Shown in pieces: positions 16,523-26,700 of a stretch of DNA of 64,000 nt (position 1 is the stretch's first letter; every line of letters begins with the position of its first letter). This stretch comes from Aquisphaera insulae. Its GTDB lineage: Bacteria > Planctomycetota > Planctomycetia > Isosphaerales > Isosphaeraceae. Below the pieces are notes generated by a model. That model searched no databases. It saw only the letters and a program-made list of their open reading frames with translations, and was not told the origin of the DNA. Location of the stretch: assembly GCF_011064615.1 (NCBI RefSeq), contig NZ_JAALJH010000039.1, positions 16,903 through 80,902 on the forward strand, read 5' to 3'. Both the position numbers and the translations under genes were made by a program.

Positions 16523-18703
16523 GTGACGTCGACGATCCTGCTGCTCCTGGCTTCGACCGCCTCCGCCGCGGATGCCGATGCGCCCGGGGTCAGCTACCGG
16601 AACGACATCGTCCCGCTCCTCTCGTCGGCCGGATGCAACATGGGGGCCTGCCACGGCAACGCCAGCGGCAAGGGGGGCTTCAAGCTCAGCCTGCGGGGCG
16701 ATGACCCGGCGTTCGACCTTCGGGTGCTGACGCGGGAGTCGTTCGGTCGTCGGATCTGCGCGGAGCAACCCGATTCCAGCCTCATCGTGCTCAAGCCGAC
16801 CGGGCAGGTCCCGCACGAGGGCGGGATCCGCTTCGCCGCGTCGTCGCCGGAGGCGAAGGCCCTCCGCGCCTGGATCGCCGGCGGGGCCGCCGATGATCTC
16901 GCCACGGCACCTCGGCTGCGGTCGATCGCGGTGGAGCCCGCGGTGCAAATCGTCACGGATCCGGTCCGGTCCGTCCAGCTCCGGGTGGTGGCCGCCTTCG
17001 AGGACGGCTCCTCGCGCGACGTCACCCGGCAGTGTGCCTTCGACCTCAGCGACCCGACGGTGGCGGAGGTCTCGGTGTCGGGCCTGGTCCGGGCCCGAAG
17101 GCTCGGAGAGGTCGCCGTGGCGGTCCGCTACCTGAAGGGGCGCGGCGTCAGCCGGCTGACGTTCCTGCCGGACCGGCCGTCGTTCGACTGGCACGGCCCG
17201 CCGCCGGTCAACGTGGTGGATGAGCAGGTGTTCGCCCGTCTGAGGTCGTTGCGAGTCAACCCCTCGCCGCCGGCCGCGGATCATGCGTTCCTGCGGCGGT
17301 CCTACCTGGACGCGACCGGACGCCTCCCCTCGCCCGACGAGGCCCGCGCCTTCCTGGCCGACACCGATGCCGGCAAGCGGACAAGGCTCGTGGAGGCGCT
17401 GGTCGCACGGCCCGAGTTCGCCGACTTCTGGGCCCTCAAGTGGGCGGACCTGCTCCGCAACGAAGAGAAGACGATGGGCGACAAGGGGGTCTGGGTCTTC
17501 CAGCGCTGGCTTCGAGACGCGATCGCGGCCGACGTCCCGCTCGACGAGATCGCCCGCCGCATCGTCGCCGGGCGGGGCTCCACCTGGAGCAATCCCCCGG
17601 CCAGCTTCCACCGGACCAATCGCGACCCGACGACCGCGGCGGAGAGCGTCGCGCAGGTCTTCCTGGGCATCCGCCTCCAGTGTGCACGCTGCCACAATCA
17701 TCCCTTCGACGACTGGACCCAGGACGACTACTACGGCCTGGCGGCCTGCTTTTCGAACGTCCGCCGCAAGGAGCCGAGCAACGCCCGATCGGACAAGCTG
17801 GACAGCCATGAGATCAACGGCGACGAGATCATCTTCACGTCCGGCCCCGCCTCCATGCTCCAGCCCCGGACCCGGGAAAGGCTCGCGCCCCGGCCGCCGG
17901 GCGGGCCGGCGCTCGCCTCGGGGGACGGCTCCAGGGCGCTCGACGAGCTCGCGGACTGGCTCACGCGGGGGAATCGCCAGTTCGCCCGCAACCTGGCCAA
18001 CCGGGTCTGGTTCCACCTGATGGGGCGGGGCCTGGTGGAGCCCGTGGACGACTTCCGGGCCTCGAATCCGCCGTCCAATCCGGAGCTGCTCGAGGCGCTC
18101 ACGGACGAGCTCATCGCCCGCGGGATGAGGCTCCGGCCGCTCGTGGTCCTGATCATGAGCTCGCATGCCTATCAGCTCGACGGCCGCCCCGTCGGCGGGG
18201 AGGACGACGATCCGTCGACCCATGCCCACGCATCGGTCCGGCTCCTGCCCGCGGAGGTCCTGCTCGACGCGATCAGCCAGGTGACGGACGTCCCAGACCG
18301 CTACAAGGAGGCCCCCGCCCGCCTCCGCGCCGTGCAGTTGCCGGGGATCGGTGCCGAGAACCCGTTCCTGAAGGTCTTCGGCAAGCCCGAGCGGCTCCTG
18401 ACCTGCGAGTGCGAGCGGACCGATTCCACCACGCTCGCCCAGGCCTTCCAGATGATCAACGGCCCCTCCGTTCGGAAGAAGCTCGCTCATCCGGAAAACC
18501 GGATCGGCCGCCTGCTGAATGCGAGGACGCCACCCGACCAGATCCTCGAGGAGCTCTACCTCGCCGCGCTCTGCCGCAAGCCGACGGTCGTCGAGTCCCG
18601 CGCGATCCTGCAGCATGTCCGGAGTTCGTCCAGCCCGACGGAAGGCTGGCGAGATGCGGCCTGGGCCATCCTCAACAGCAAGGAGTTCCTGCTCCGGCAT
18701 TGA
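16523..18703 (+). CDS. DUF1549/DUF1553 protein with N-terminal cytochrome-like and Ig-like domains
   Basis: 726 aa, GTG start; the short signal peptide ends in ASTASA. Residues about 25-120 form a planctomycete cytochrome-like domain with GCNMGACHGNASGKGGFKLS, where the Cys spacing is CX4CH rather than the usual CXXCH. An Ig-like (BIG2) domain follows (about 135-215: PVQIVTDPVRSVQLRVVAAF). DUF1549 contains CARCHNHPFDDWTQDDYYG near residue 386, a true CXXCH. DUF1553 follows, with NRVWFHLMGRGLVEPVDDF and ECERTDSTTLAQAFQMING. These proteins are almost always paired with DUF1501 proteins, as here 33 bp downstream. They are exported; their reaction is unknown. Confidence 0.92.
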   Translation: MTSTILLLLASTASAADADAPGVSYRNDIVPLLSSAGCNMGACHGNASGKGGFKLSLRGDDPAFDLRVLTRESFGRRICAEQPDSSLIVLKPTGQVPHEGGIRFAASSPEAKALRAWIAGGAADDLATAPRLRSIAVEPAVQIVTDPVRSVQLRVVAAFEDGSSRDVTRQCAFDLSDPTVAEVSVSGLVRARRLGEVAVAVRYLKGRGVSRLTFLPDRPSFDWHGPPPVNVVDEQVFARLRSLRVNPSPPAADHAFLRRSYLDATGRLPSPDEARAFLADTDAGKRTRLVEALVARPEFADFWALKWADLLRNEEKTMGDKGVWVFQRWLRDAIAADVPLDEIARRIVAGRGSTWSNPPASFHRTNRDPTTAAESVAQVFLGIRLQCARCHNHPFDDWTQDDYYGLAACFSNVRRKEPSNARSDKLDSHEINGDEIIFTSGPASMLQPRTRERLAPRPPGGPALASGDGSRALDELADWLTRGNRQFARNLANRVWFHLMGRGLVEPVDDFRASNPPSNPELLEALTDELIARGMRLRPLVVLIMSSHAYQLDGRPVGGEDDDPSTHAHASVRLLPAEVLLDAISQVTDVPDRYKEAPARLRAVQLPGIGAENPFLKVFGKPERLLTCECERTDSTTLAQAFQMINGPSVRKKLAHPENRIGRLLNARTPPDQILEELYLAALCRKPTVVESRAILQHVRSSSSPTEGWRDAAWAILNSKEFLLRH

Positions 18704-18736
18704 TCCTCATCGGGCCGGGCGGACCAGGAGGCGAGC

Positions 18737-20128
18737 ATGAACCGGGGATGCGCGGATTTCCAGTCGGGCCGGCTCTCGCGGCGTGCCATGCTGCGAGCGG
18801 GGACCTCGGGCCTGGCGGGCCTGGGCCTCGCCGGCCTGCTGCGGGCGGAGAGTCCCGGAGCGGGGTCGTCGCTCAAACCCCGGGCGAAGCACGTCATCTT
18901 CCTCCACCAGTTCGGCGGGCCGTCGCACCTGGACACGTTCGACATGAAGCCGGACGCCCCCTCGGGGATCCGGGGCGAGTTCCGGCCGATCTCCACTCAC
19001 ACGCCGGGGATGACGATCTCGGAGCACCTGCCGAGATTCTCGACCGTGCTGGACCGGTTCGCGCAGGTCCGCTCCGTGCATCACAAGATGAGGAACCACA
19101 ATTCGGCGACCTACTACAGCCTGACCGGCCACGCGCCGCCGATCGATGACATCCGGCTCCGGGATACGCAGGAGCTCTATCCTTCGTACGGCAGCACGGT
19201 GGCCCGGTTCCGCCCCGTGGGCGACCCGGCCGTCCCCAGCTTCGTCGCCTTCCCGCACGTCCTCCGCGACGGCTCCGTCACCCCGGGGCAGCATGCGAGC
19301 TTCCTGGGCAAGGCGTACGACCCATTCTTCGTCTCCCAGGATCCGAACCGGCCCAGCTTCAGGCTCCCGGAGCTGACGCTCCCGTCCGACCTTGGCCTGG
19401 AGCGGCTCGACGACCGGCGCGGGCTCCAGAAGCTGATCGACTCGCAGACCGACCTGCTCGAGTGGTCCGCGGCCGCGCAGGGGGTCGATGCCTTCTACAC
19501 CCGGGCCCTCACGATGCTGGGGTCGCCGCGGGTCCGCCAGGCGTTCGACCTCTCGCTCGAGCCCGAGTCGGTCCGCGACGACTACGGCCGGACGACCTAC
19601 GGCCAGAGCTGCCTGCTGGCCCGTCGGCTCGTGGAGGCGGGGGTGCGGTTCGTCTCGGTCTATTACTCAGCCTCGATCGGCGGCGACCGTGGGGGCTGGG
19701 ACACGCACGGGGACAATTTCAAGCAGCTCCGCAACCGGCTCCTGCCGATCACGGATCGGACGGTCCCGACCTTGATCCTGGACCTCGCCGCCCGCGGCCT
19801 GCTCGACGAGACGCTGGTCGTCTGGATGGGCGAGTTCGGCCGCTCGCCGCGGGTGACGAACACCAAGCAGTTCGGCCCGGACGGCCGCGACCACTGGCCC
19901 TTCTGCTACACGGTCCTGTTCGCCGGCGGCGGCACGATCCCGGGTGCCATCTACGGCGCGAGCGACCGCATCGGCGCCTACCCCGCCTCCGACCCCGTCA
20001 CCCCGGACGACATCGCCGCGACCATGTTCTGGGCGCTCGGGATCGATCCCGCGACCGAATTTCGCGACACCCTGAATCGTCCTCTTCCTGTCGCGGCCGG
20101 CAATCCGGTCACGCGGATCTTCGCCTGA
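18737..20128 (+). CDS. DUF1501 family protein, Tat-exported
   Basis: 463 aa. The N-terminus has a twin-arginine signal, SRRAMLRAGTSGLAGLGLAG. The DUF1501 pattern follows: FLHQFGGPSHLDTFDMKP, a middle GGWDTHGDNFKQLRNRLLP, and WMGEFGRSPRVTNTKQFGPD with GRDHWP. The fold belongs to the alkaline phosphatase/sulfatase superfamily, but the true substrate of DUF1501 proteins is not established. It lies 33 bp after the DUF1549/DUF1553 gene and 28 bp before the first HEAT-repeat gene, so all are probably one transcript. Export by Tat fits cofactor-dependent folding before export. Confidence 0.93.
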   Translation: MNRGCADFQSGRLSRRAMLRAGTSGLAGLGLAGLLRAESPGAGSSLKPRAKHVIFLHQFGGPSHLDTFDMKPDAPSGIRGEFRPISTHTPGMTISEHLPRFSTVLDRFAQVRSVHHKMRNHNSATYYSLTGHAPPIDDIRLRDTQELYPSYGSTVARFRPVGDPAVPSFVAFPHVLRDGSVTPGQHASFLGKAYDPFFVSQDPNRPSFRLPELTLPSDLGLERLDDRRGLQKLIDSQTDLLEWSAAAQGVDAFYTRALTMLGSPRVRQAFDLSLEPESVRDDYGRTTYGQSCLLARRLVEAGVRFVSVYYSASIGGDRGGWDTHGDNFKQLRNRLLPITDRTVPTLILDLAARGLLDETLVVWMGEFGRSPRVTNTKQFGPDGRDHWPFCYTVLFAGGGTIPGAIYGASDRIGAYPASDPVTPDDIAATMFWALGIDPATEFRDTLNRPLPVAAGNPVTRIFA

Positions 20129-20156
20129 GGCGACCGCTGACGAGAAAGGCTCCACG

Positions 20157-23100
20157 TTGACCCTCCATCCCGGGCCCCTGGCGGCGGCGGTCGTCGGCCT
20201 GCTGGCCGCAACCGTCGCGTCGCGAGCCGATCCGCCCACGCGGGACACGGCAACGGTCATCGCCGCCGAGCAGCTCCGACACGGCGACCTCGCGACCAGG
20301 ATGGACGCCCTCCAGCGCATCAGCCGGATGGGATCGCGGGGGGTGCCGATCGTTCCCGAGCTCATCCACGCCCTCGGCGACGGCGAGCCGCGAGTCCGGG
20401 CCGCGGCGGCGCGGATCCTGGGCGGACTGGGCCGGGAAGCGACGACCGCAGCCGCGACGCTGATCGGCAAGCTCTCCGATCCGGAGCCGGCGGTGAGGCT
20501 GGCCGCGGCGTGGGCCCTGGTCCGGGTCCCCTCGGACCCGGAGAGGCTGGTCCCGGCGGTCGTCGCGGCGAGCGACCAACCGGGAGGTTTCTACGCCCTG
20601 GCCGTAGAGCTCCTTTCCGGCGCCGGCGTGCGAGCCGTCCCGGCCGCGATCGAAATGCTCGGATCGCGGCAGCCGGAACGCGTCGTGCTGGGGGCCCGGA
20701 TCCTCCAGCGTGTCGGCGAATGTGAGGGGCCGGCCGCGGTCCCGCTCCTGGCCGCGGCGCGCGGGGCCGAGCGCGGCGTTCGGATGGAGATCGCCGCGGC
20801 CCTGGCGAAGGTCGGCCGGCCGGGCCTCACCGTCATCGTCAAGGCTCTCCGCGACCCGGATCCGAGAGTCCGTGGCACCGCGGCGAGGGCGATGGCGATC
20901 CTGTCTTTCCGCGCGGCGGAAGGGATCCCCGCCCTCATCGAGGCCCTGGTCGAACCCGGCACCTGCGACGATCCGAACACGCCGGACCAGAGGTCCCTGG
21001 ACGACGACGACGACGGGTCCAACCCCATCCTCGGCTATCATGCGGCCCTGGTCTCCATCGGACCCGACGCCCTCAGGGCCCTGGTGGCTCGGCTCGAACA
21101 CCCGCGACGCGAGGAGCGGGTCGCGGCCATCCGTGCCATCGCCGCCTTCCGCCAGACGGCGGAGCCCGCCGTGCCGGGGCTGGTCCGCATGCTGGCCCGA
21201 CCCGGCCTCCGGGCCGAGGCGGCGGAGGCCCTCGGATGGATCGGCTTCCCCGCCCACGGATCGGCACCGATGCTGATCACCTTCCTCAAGAACCGGGACC
21301 CCGAGCTTCGAAGCAGCGCGGCGAGGGCGATCGGCCGGATGAACCTGAACGGCACGCCCGCGGTGAGGGATGCCATCAAGGGGCTCACCGGGGCCGCGCG
21401 GGACGCGGATCCCGGGGTGCGGTTCGCGGCGGCCTGGAGCCTGGCACAAATCTCGTCGATGCAGTTCGCCGAGCTCATCCCCCTGGTCCAGGATCCGGAG
21501 GCGAAAATCCGCTGCTTCGCCCTCGAGATGCTCGCCAACCGGCCGAATCACGATGAGGCCCTGAGAGCCCAGCTCGTCTCGGCCATGCGCGATCCCGCCC
21601 CCCGCGTCCGACGTGCGGCGGCCGTCGCGGTCAACCCCGCCGACACCGGCTACGAAGGGATCGCCATGGCGCTGCTTTCCCTGCTGGCCGATCCGGATGC
21701 CGACGTCCGAGCCGAGGCGGCCCTCAACCTGGCCGTCGTCCACGGGGAGCAGACGATCCGGATCGCGCCGGATCGTTCCATCCGGGGGGCCGCTCCGCCG
21801 AACGCCCTGGCAAGGTCGGCCGGCGCGGGGCGAATCCTCCGGGCCGCGCTCGAGGATCCCGATCGGAGGGTTCGCGTGGCGGCCGCCCACGCGCTGACGG
21901 CCCTCCCCGGTGAAGCGGCCGAGACGGTGCCCGCCCTGATCCAGCGGCTGAGGGTCGATCCGGCTCCCCTGATCCGTGACGCCGCGGCCCAGGTCCTGGG
22001 CGGCTTCGAGACCGATGCGACGGCCGCGCTGCCGGCGCTCCTCGACGCCCTCGGAGATCCCACCGGGGGGATGGAATTCGCCCCGTTCATCACGATCAGC
22101 GCCGCCCGCTCGATCCGGGCGATCCGGCGCAAGGAGGCGCCCGAAATCACGGATCGGCTGATCGAGCTCTTGGGCGATCCCCGGCCGGTCGTCCGCGAGG
22201 CCGCACGCCTGGCGCTCAACCAGGAGGTCTCCGTCTCCCTGGAACGACTCTGCCACCGGCTGACGCTCCCGGAGACCAGCCTTGCCCTTCGAGCCGCCAT
22301 CGCCACGGCCCTGTCGAGCCATCGGCAGGTGCTCCCCGCTCTTCGGCGAGGCGGCCCTGTCCCTGTCCAGGGCCCCGGGGCCACGGATACGGCGTCGCAA
22401 TGGCGAGCAAGTCTCGAGGAGGCTCGACCCTTTATCGAGCGGATCGCCTTCGACGTCGAGGCCGACGAGGCGGTGCGTCGCTCCGCGCTCGAGCTGGCCG
22501 TGGCGTTGTCGACCGATCCCCATCATCAGGGCCGGCTGGCCCTCGAGGTCCTCGGCAGAAGCCGACTGGGGACTGTTGACCGGTCGGTCTCCGGCGTGGC
22601 GTTGCCGAAGGACGTCGACGCACTCATCGCCGGGATGGATGATCCGGACCAACAGGTGAGGACCGTCGCGGCGTTCGCCTCGTGGATCCCCCTCGCGAAT
22701 GAGCCGGTCGGCAACGATCCCGCCGCGCCCCGGAATCGACTTCTCGCGGCGCTGACGCGAGCCCTCGATGACGCCGACGAGCAGGTTCGCTGGGCCGCCG
22801 CCACCACGCTGGGAACGAAGCAGCGTCGGCCCGGAAGGCCCCCGGATCCGGTCGACCCCGAGACAGTCCGCAAGCTGAAGGACATGCTCCGGGACCGCGC
22901 GGCGCGGCTCCGTCCCGGAGACTGGTATCTCGACATGCACACGTTCCAGGGAATGGCGACCACGCGAGTCGTCGCAGGCGACCGCGGTCCTCGGCTCCGC
23001 ATCGCCGCGGCCCGGGCCCTGGGAAGCCTTTCGACGGGCGACGAGGAGACGGTCCGCGAACTCGTGGCCGCCATGGAGGAGGAAACCGGATTCGCCCGCT

Positions 23101-23726
23101 GGACGGTGATCCGCTGCCTGGGCCATTTCGGCCCGGTCGCGCGGTCGGTGGTGACGCCCCTGCTCGCGGTGGTCGAGCGCCGGAGCGAGTGTTCGAGCCG
23201 CGACGAGCTGGCCGATCGCCACCTCGCGATTCAGGCCCTCGGCCAGATCGGCGGGCCGGCCCGCGACGCCCTGCCCGCCCTGATCCGGGCCCTGGACGAG
23301 CCGGACCCTCTCATCTGCAACGTGGCCGCCCAGGCCCTCGTCAAGGTCGCCCCGGACGACCCCACGACGGCCACGGCGCTGACCCGTGCGATGCACGACC
23401 GCTATCGATACTACCTCGCCGACGTGGCGCGAAAGGCCCTGGAGGGGATGGGGAGCCCGGCGGTCCCGATCCTGATCGAGGAGCTGACGTCGATCGAACC
23501 GAAGGACCGATCGGCGGCCGCGGCTTCTCTCGGGTCGATGGGAGACATGGCCAGGCCGGCCCTTCCCCACCTGAAGAAGCTGGCGGAGTCCGCGAGCTTC
23601 GACCTTCGTCAGCTTGCGACCAGCTCCATCCAGCAGATCGAGGCCGCCGCCAAACGCCCGAAGCCCGCCGACGCGGACGTGGAAGAAGAGCTCGAGCGAA
23701 TCACCGTACCAGGATCCATCCCGTGA
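20157..23726 (+). CDS. Secreted HEAT-repeat protein, paralogue 1 (1,189 aa)
   Basis: TTG start at 20157, followed by a hydrophobic signal-like stretch (LAAAVVGLLAATVASRA). The rest is an almost continuous array of HEAT-type helical repeats of roughly 35-40 residues, recognisable by recurring units such as LGDGEPRVRAAAARILGGLG and LEDPDRRVRVAAAHALTALP. An acidic insertion (LDDDDDGSN) lies near residue 284. HEAT solenoids are protein-binding scaffolds; no enzymatic domain is visible. It ends with a GTGA overlap into its paralogue. Placement after a DUF1549/DUF1501 pair suggests an extracytoplasmic scaffold for those enzymes, which is inference. Confidence 0.88.
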   Translation: MTLHPGPLAAAVVGLLAATVASRADPPTRDTATVIAAEQLRHGDLATRMDALQRISRMGSRGVPIVPELIHALGDGEPRVRAAAARILGGLGREATTAAATLIGKLSDPEPAVRLAAAWALVRVPSDPERLVPAVVAASDQPGGFYALAVELLSGAGVRAVPAAIEMLGSRQPERVVLGARILQRVGECEGPAAVPLLAAARGAERGVRMEIAAALAKVGRPGLTVIVKALRDPDPRVRGTAARAMAILSFRAAEGIPALIEALVEPGTCDDPNTPDQRSLDDDDDGSNPILGYHAALVSIGPDALRALVARLEHPRREERVAAIRAIAAFRQTAEPAVPGLVRMLARPGLRAEAAEALGWIGFPAHGSAPMLITFLKNRDPELRSSAARAIGRMNLNGTPAVRDAIKGLTGAARDADPGVRFAAAWSLAQISSMQFAELIPLVQDPEAKIRCFALEMLANRPNHDEALRAQLVSAMRDPAPRVRRAAAVAVNPADTGYEGIAMALLSLLADPDADVRAEAALNLAVVHGEQTIRIAPDRSIRGAAPPNALARSAGAGRILRAALEDPDRRVRVAAAHALTALPGEAAETVPALIQRLRVDPAPLIRDAAAQVLGGFETDATAALPALLDALGDPTGGMEFAPFITISAARSIRAIRRKEAPEITDRLIELLGDPRPVVREAARLALNQEVSVSLERLCHRLTLPETSLALRAAIATALSSHRQVLPALRRGGPVPVQGPGATDTASQWRASLEEARPFIERIAFDVEADEAVRRSALELAVALSTDPHHQGRLALEVLGRSRLGTVDRSVSGVALPKDVDALIAGMDDPDQQVRTVAAFASWIPLANEPVGNDPAAPRNRLLAALTRALDDADEQVRWAAATTLGTKQRRPGRPPDPVDPETVRKLKDMLRDRAARLRPGDWYLDMHTFQGMATTRVVAGDRGPRLRIAAARALGSLSTGDEETVRELVAAMEEETGFARWTVIRCLGHFGPVARSVVTPLLAVVERRSECSSRDELADRHLAIQALGQIGGPARDALPALIRALDEPDPLICNVAAQALVKVAPDDPTTATALTRAMHDRYRYYLADVARKALEGMGSPAVPILIEELTSIEPKDRSAAAASLGSMGDMARPALPHLKKLAESASFDLRQLATSSIQQIEAAAKRPKPADADVEEELERITVPGSIP

Positions 23727-26700
23727 GCGGCTCCGCCTTGACGACAACCCTGCTCGCGATGGCCCTGGTTTTCGGACCGACGATTCAGGCGCCCAGCGAC
23801 GATGGCTCGGATCCCTCGAGGCTGGTCGATGGGCTGGCTCACGGTGACGCCGACGCGAAGGTCCGATGCCTGGGACAGATTGGCCAGCTCGGGCATCGGG
23901 CCATACCGCTGGTCCCCGCCCTGATCCCCGTGCTGGCGGACCCGGAACCTCGGGTCCGGGCGGTGACCGCGAAACTCATCCGTCAGCTCGGGCCGGATGC
24001 CTCGGCGGCCTCGGAGGCGATGCTCGCCCGGCTGGTGGATCCGGACCGGTCCGTCCGCCTTGCCGCCGCGGACGCACTCCGGCGACTCGAGGCTCCGGCG
24101 GAGAAGCTCATCCCGGCCGTGGCGGCCGCCGTCCGCAAGGATCCGAAGGGGCTTTCGGCCCCCGCCGTCCACCTGCTGGCCGGCGCCGGGGCGGCGGCCC
24201 TGCCGACGGCCCTGGCACTCCTCGACGAGCCGGATGAGCGTCTCTTCGTGGTCGGCGCCAGGGTCCTCCAGGACCTTGGCCCCGAGGCAAGGTGCGCCAT
24301 CGGCCGCCTGATCGAGGCCGCACGAAGGCCGGAGCGAGAGGCCCGCGAGCAGACGGCCTGGGCCCTGGCGCGATGCGGGCCGGACGCCGTCGCGCCGCTC
24401 ATCATGGCGCTCCGCGATCGCGATCCGAGGGTGCGGGGGGTCGCGGCCCGGGCCGTCGAGCTGATGGGCTTCCGGGCCGCGGCGGCGCTGGCGACGCTCG
24501 TGGAAGGCCTGGGCGATCCCGTCCCGCCGGATGATCCGAGGCCGCCGATCCCGCTCGACTTCAAGGGCGACCCCGAGTACCCGCAGCCGACGGGCTATCC
24601 GGCCGCGATCGCGGCGATCGGCCCCACGGCCCTGCGCGAGCTCGTCGCGCGGCTCGACCGATCGGAACCGCGCGAGCGTCCCCTCCTCGTCAGGGCGATC
24701 GGTGAATTCGGCCCGGCGGGCCGAGCCGCCGTGCCGGCCCTCGTGCATCTGCTGGTGAAGCCGGGCTGCCGGGCCGAGGCGGCCGAGGCCCTCCATCAGA
24801 TCGGCGCTCCCGCGCGCGGGGCCGTGCCGATGCTGATCCCGGCCAGCAAGAACCGCGATCCCCGGCTGCGGCTCGGTGCGGTGAAGGCGCTCGGCAGGAT
24901 GGCATCGGGGAGCGATCCGCCGAGCCCCGCGCACCGGGAGGCACTGCTCGCCGCGCTCCGAGACTCCGACCCCCGCGTCCGAGCGGCGGCGATCGAGGGC
25001 CTGATGCGGATGAGCCTGTCCACGCCGCCGGAGATCCTTTCGCTGATCCAGGATCGGGATGACTCCGTTCGATTCGCGGCACTGCGTGCCATCCGGTCCC
25101 TGGCCACGCCGGATGATGCCTCCCTCGTCGCGGGCCTGAAGGCCTGCCAGCACGACCCCAGCCCCAGGATACGCAGGGCGGCTAACGATGTGATGATCTC
25201 GGCCAATGACGCGGAGGTCGGCCTCCTGATGGCGGCCCTCGCGGACCCGGACGCCGAGACGAGGTCGGCCGCCGCATTCAGGCTGGCCCTGGCCGACCCG
25301 GCCGGCATCGTCTTCACCTCGCCGGAAGAGACGTCACTGGGCAGCTACCCCGCACGGTCCATCGCACAGTTCGCGGGCGCGGGCGACGCCCTCCGCAAGG
25401 CGCTCGAGGATCCAGATCGGCGGGTTCGGGCCGGGGCCTGTCATGCGTTGACGGCGCTCCCCGATGAGGCGGCGCGGACGGTCCCCCTGCTCCTGGAACG
25501 CATGGACGATCCCGCGGCGATCGTCCGGATTGCGGCGGTGTCGGCGATTGGCAAGTTCGGGCCGGCCGCCCGGGATGCGGTGCCCGTCCTCCTTCGACGT
25601 CTCGACGACGTCCGCGACGACTCGGCCGCCATGTTCCTGCTGCCTCAGCAGGCGACCGACTCCATCAAGGCGATCGCGCCGGGCGAGCTGCCGAAAGCCT
25701 ACGCCCGACTGATCGAGCTGCTCGACAACCCCATTCCCCGCGTCCGGAAGGCCGCTTGCCACGCCCTCGAGGTCCATATCCGCGCGACAGGTCCGTCACT
25801 CTGCTCGATGCTCGAAGATCCGAAGACCCCCTGGTCGCGACGTCGATCGATCGGGCGCTTCCTCCTGGGCTGCGACAATCTCCTGGAAGATGACGGCAAG
25901 ACACCGATCCGCGAGCTGAAGCCCGCGCTCGTGCGCGCGGTCCTGGAGGAGCGGCTCCTCGATGTCGAGGAGGATGATGAAGGTCGGACGATGGCCCTGG
26001 TTCGCCTCGTGGGACTGGATCAGGACCAGAAGGCCATCGTCCGGACCATACTCGGGGCCCATGGGAAGGCGCGGCTGCGCCTCCCCAGCACGGACTGGCT
26101 GATGAGCGAGGTCTCCGTCGCCGCTCCCTCGCTCGCCGTGGGTCTTCAGGACGCCGATGCCGAAGTTCGGACAGTGGCCGCGTACATGGCCGGGGCCTCC
26201 GGTGAGTCCCTGGCCGGGGGAGGGCACCAGCGGGAGATCCTGGGCCGGATCAAGGAGCTGCTCGAGGATCCCGATCCCCAGGTGCGGTGGGCCGCGGCCT
26301 TCGCGAGCGGTCTCCTCAAGCCGGACGCGCCTCAGGCCGGGCCCATCATCGAGCGGCTGCGGGGGATGCTCCGCCTGCGAACGGTCCGGCTGCCGAAGGG
26401 GACGTGGTATCTGGGCGGAGGCTCATCGCCCGATTCGTCCGATAACACCATCCACTGGTCCGTCCAACCCTCGACACCGAAGTTGCGTGTCGCCGCCTGC
26501 GTCGGCCTGTGCGATCTCGGGGCGCTCGACGGCGCCGAGGCGGCCATTCCAGAGCTGGTCGAGACCCTGCAGGACGAGGCCCCCCTCGTGCGGCTTCACG
26601 CGGCGCACGCGCTCGGCTGCTTCGAAGCGAAGGCGGCCCCCGCGGTCCCCGCGCTCATGCGGACACTCGCGGAGCCCGGCGACCTGGTCGGTCTTCGCTC

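Noticed and set aside
20109..23747. Minus-strand open frame of about 1,200 codons opposite the first HEAT gene
   Set aside because: Same cause: it mirrors the repetitive HEAT coding sequence and has a non-protein composition. The plus-strand frame has clear HEAT repeats.
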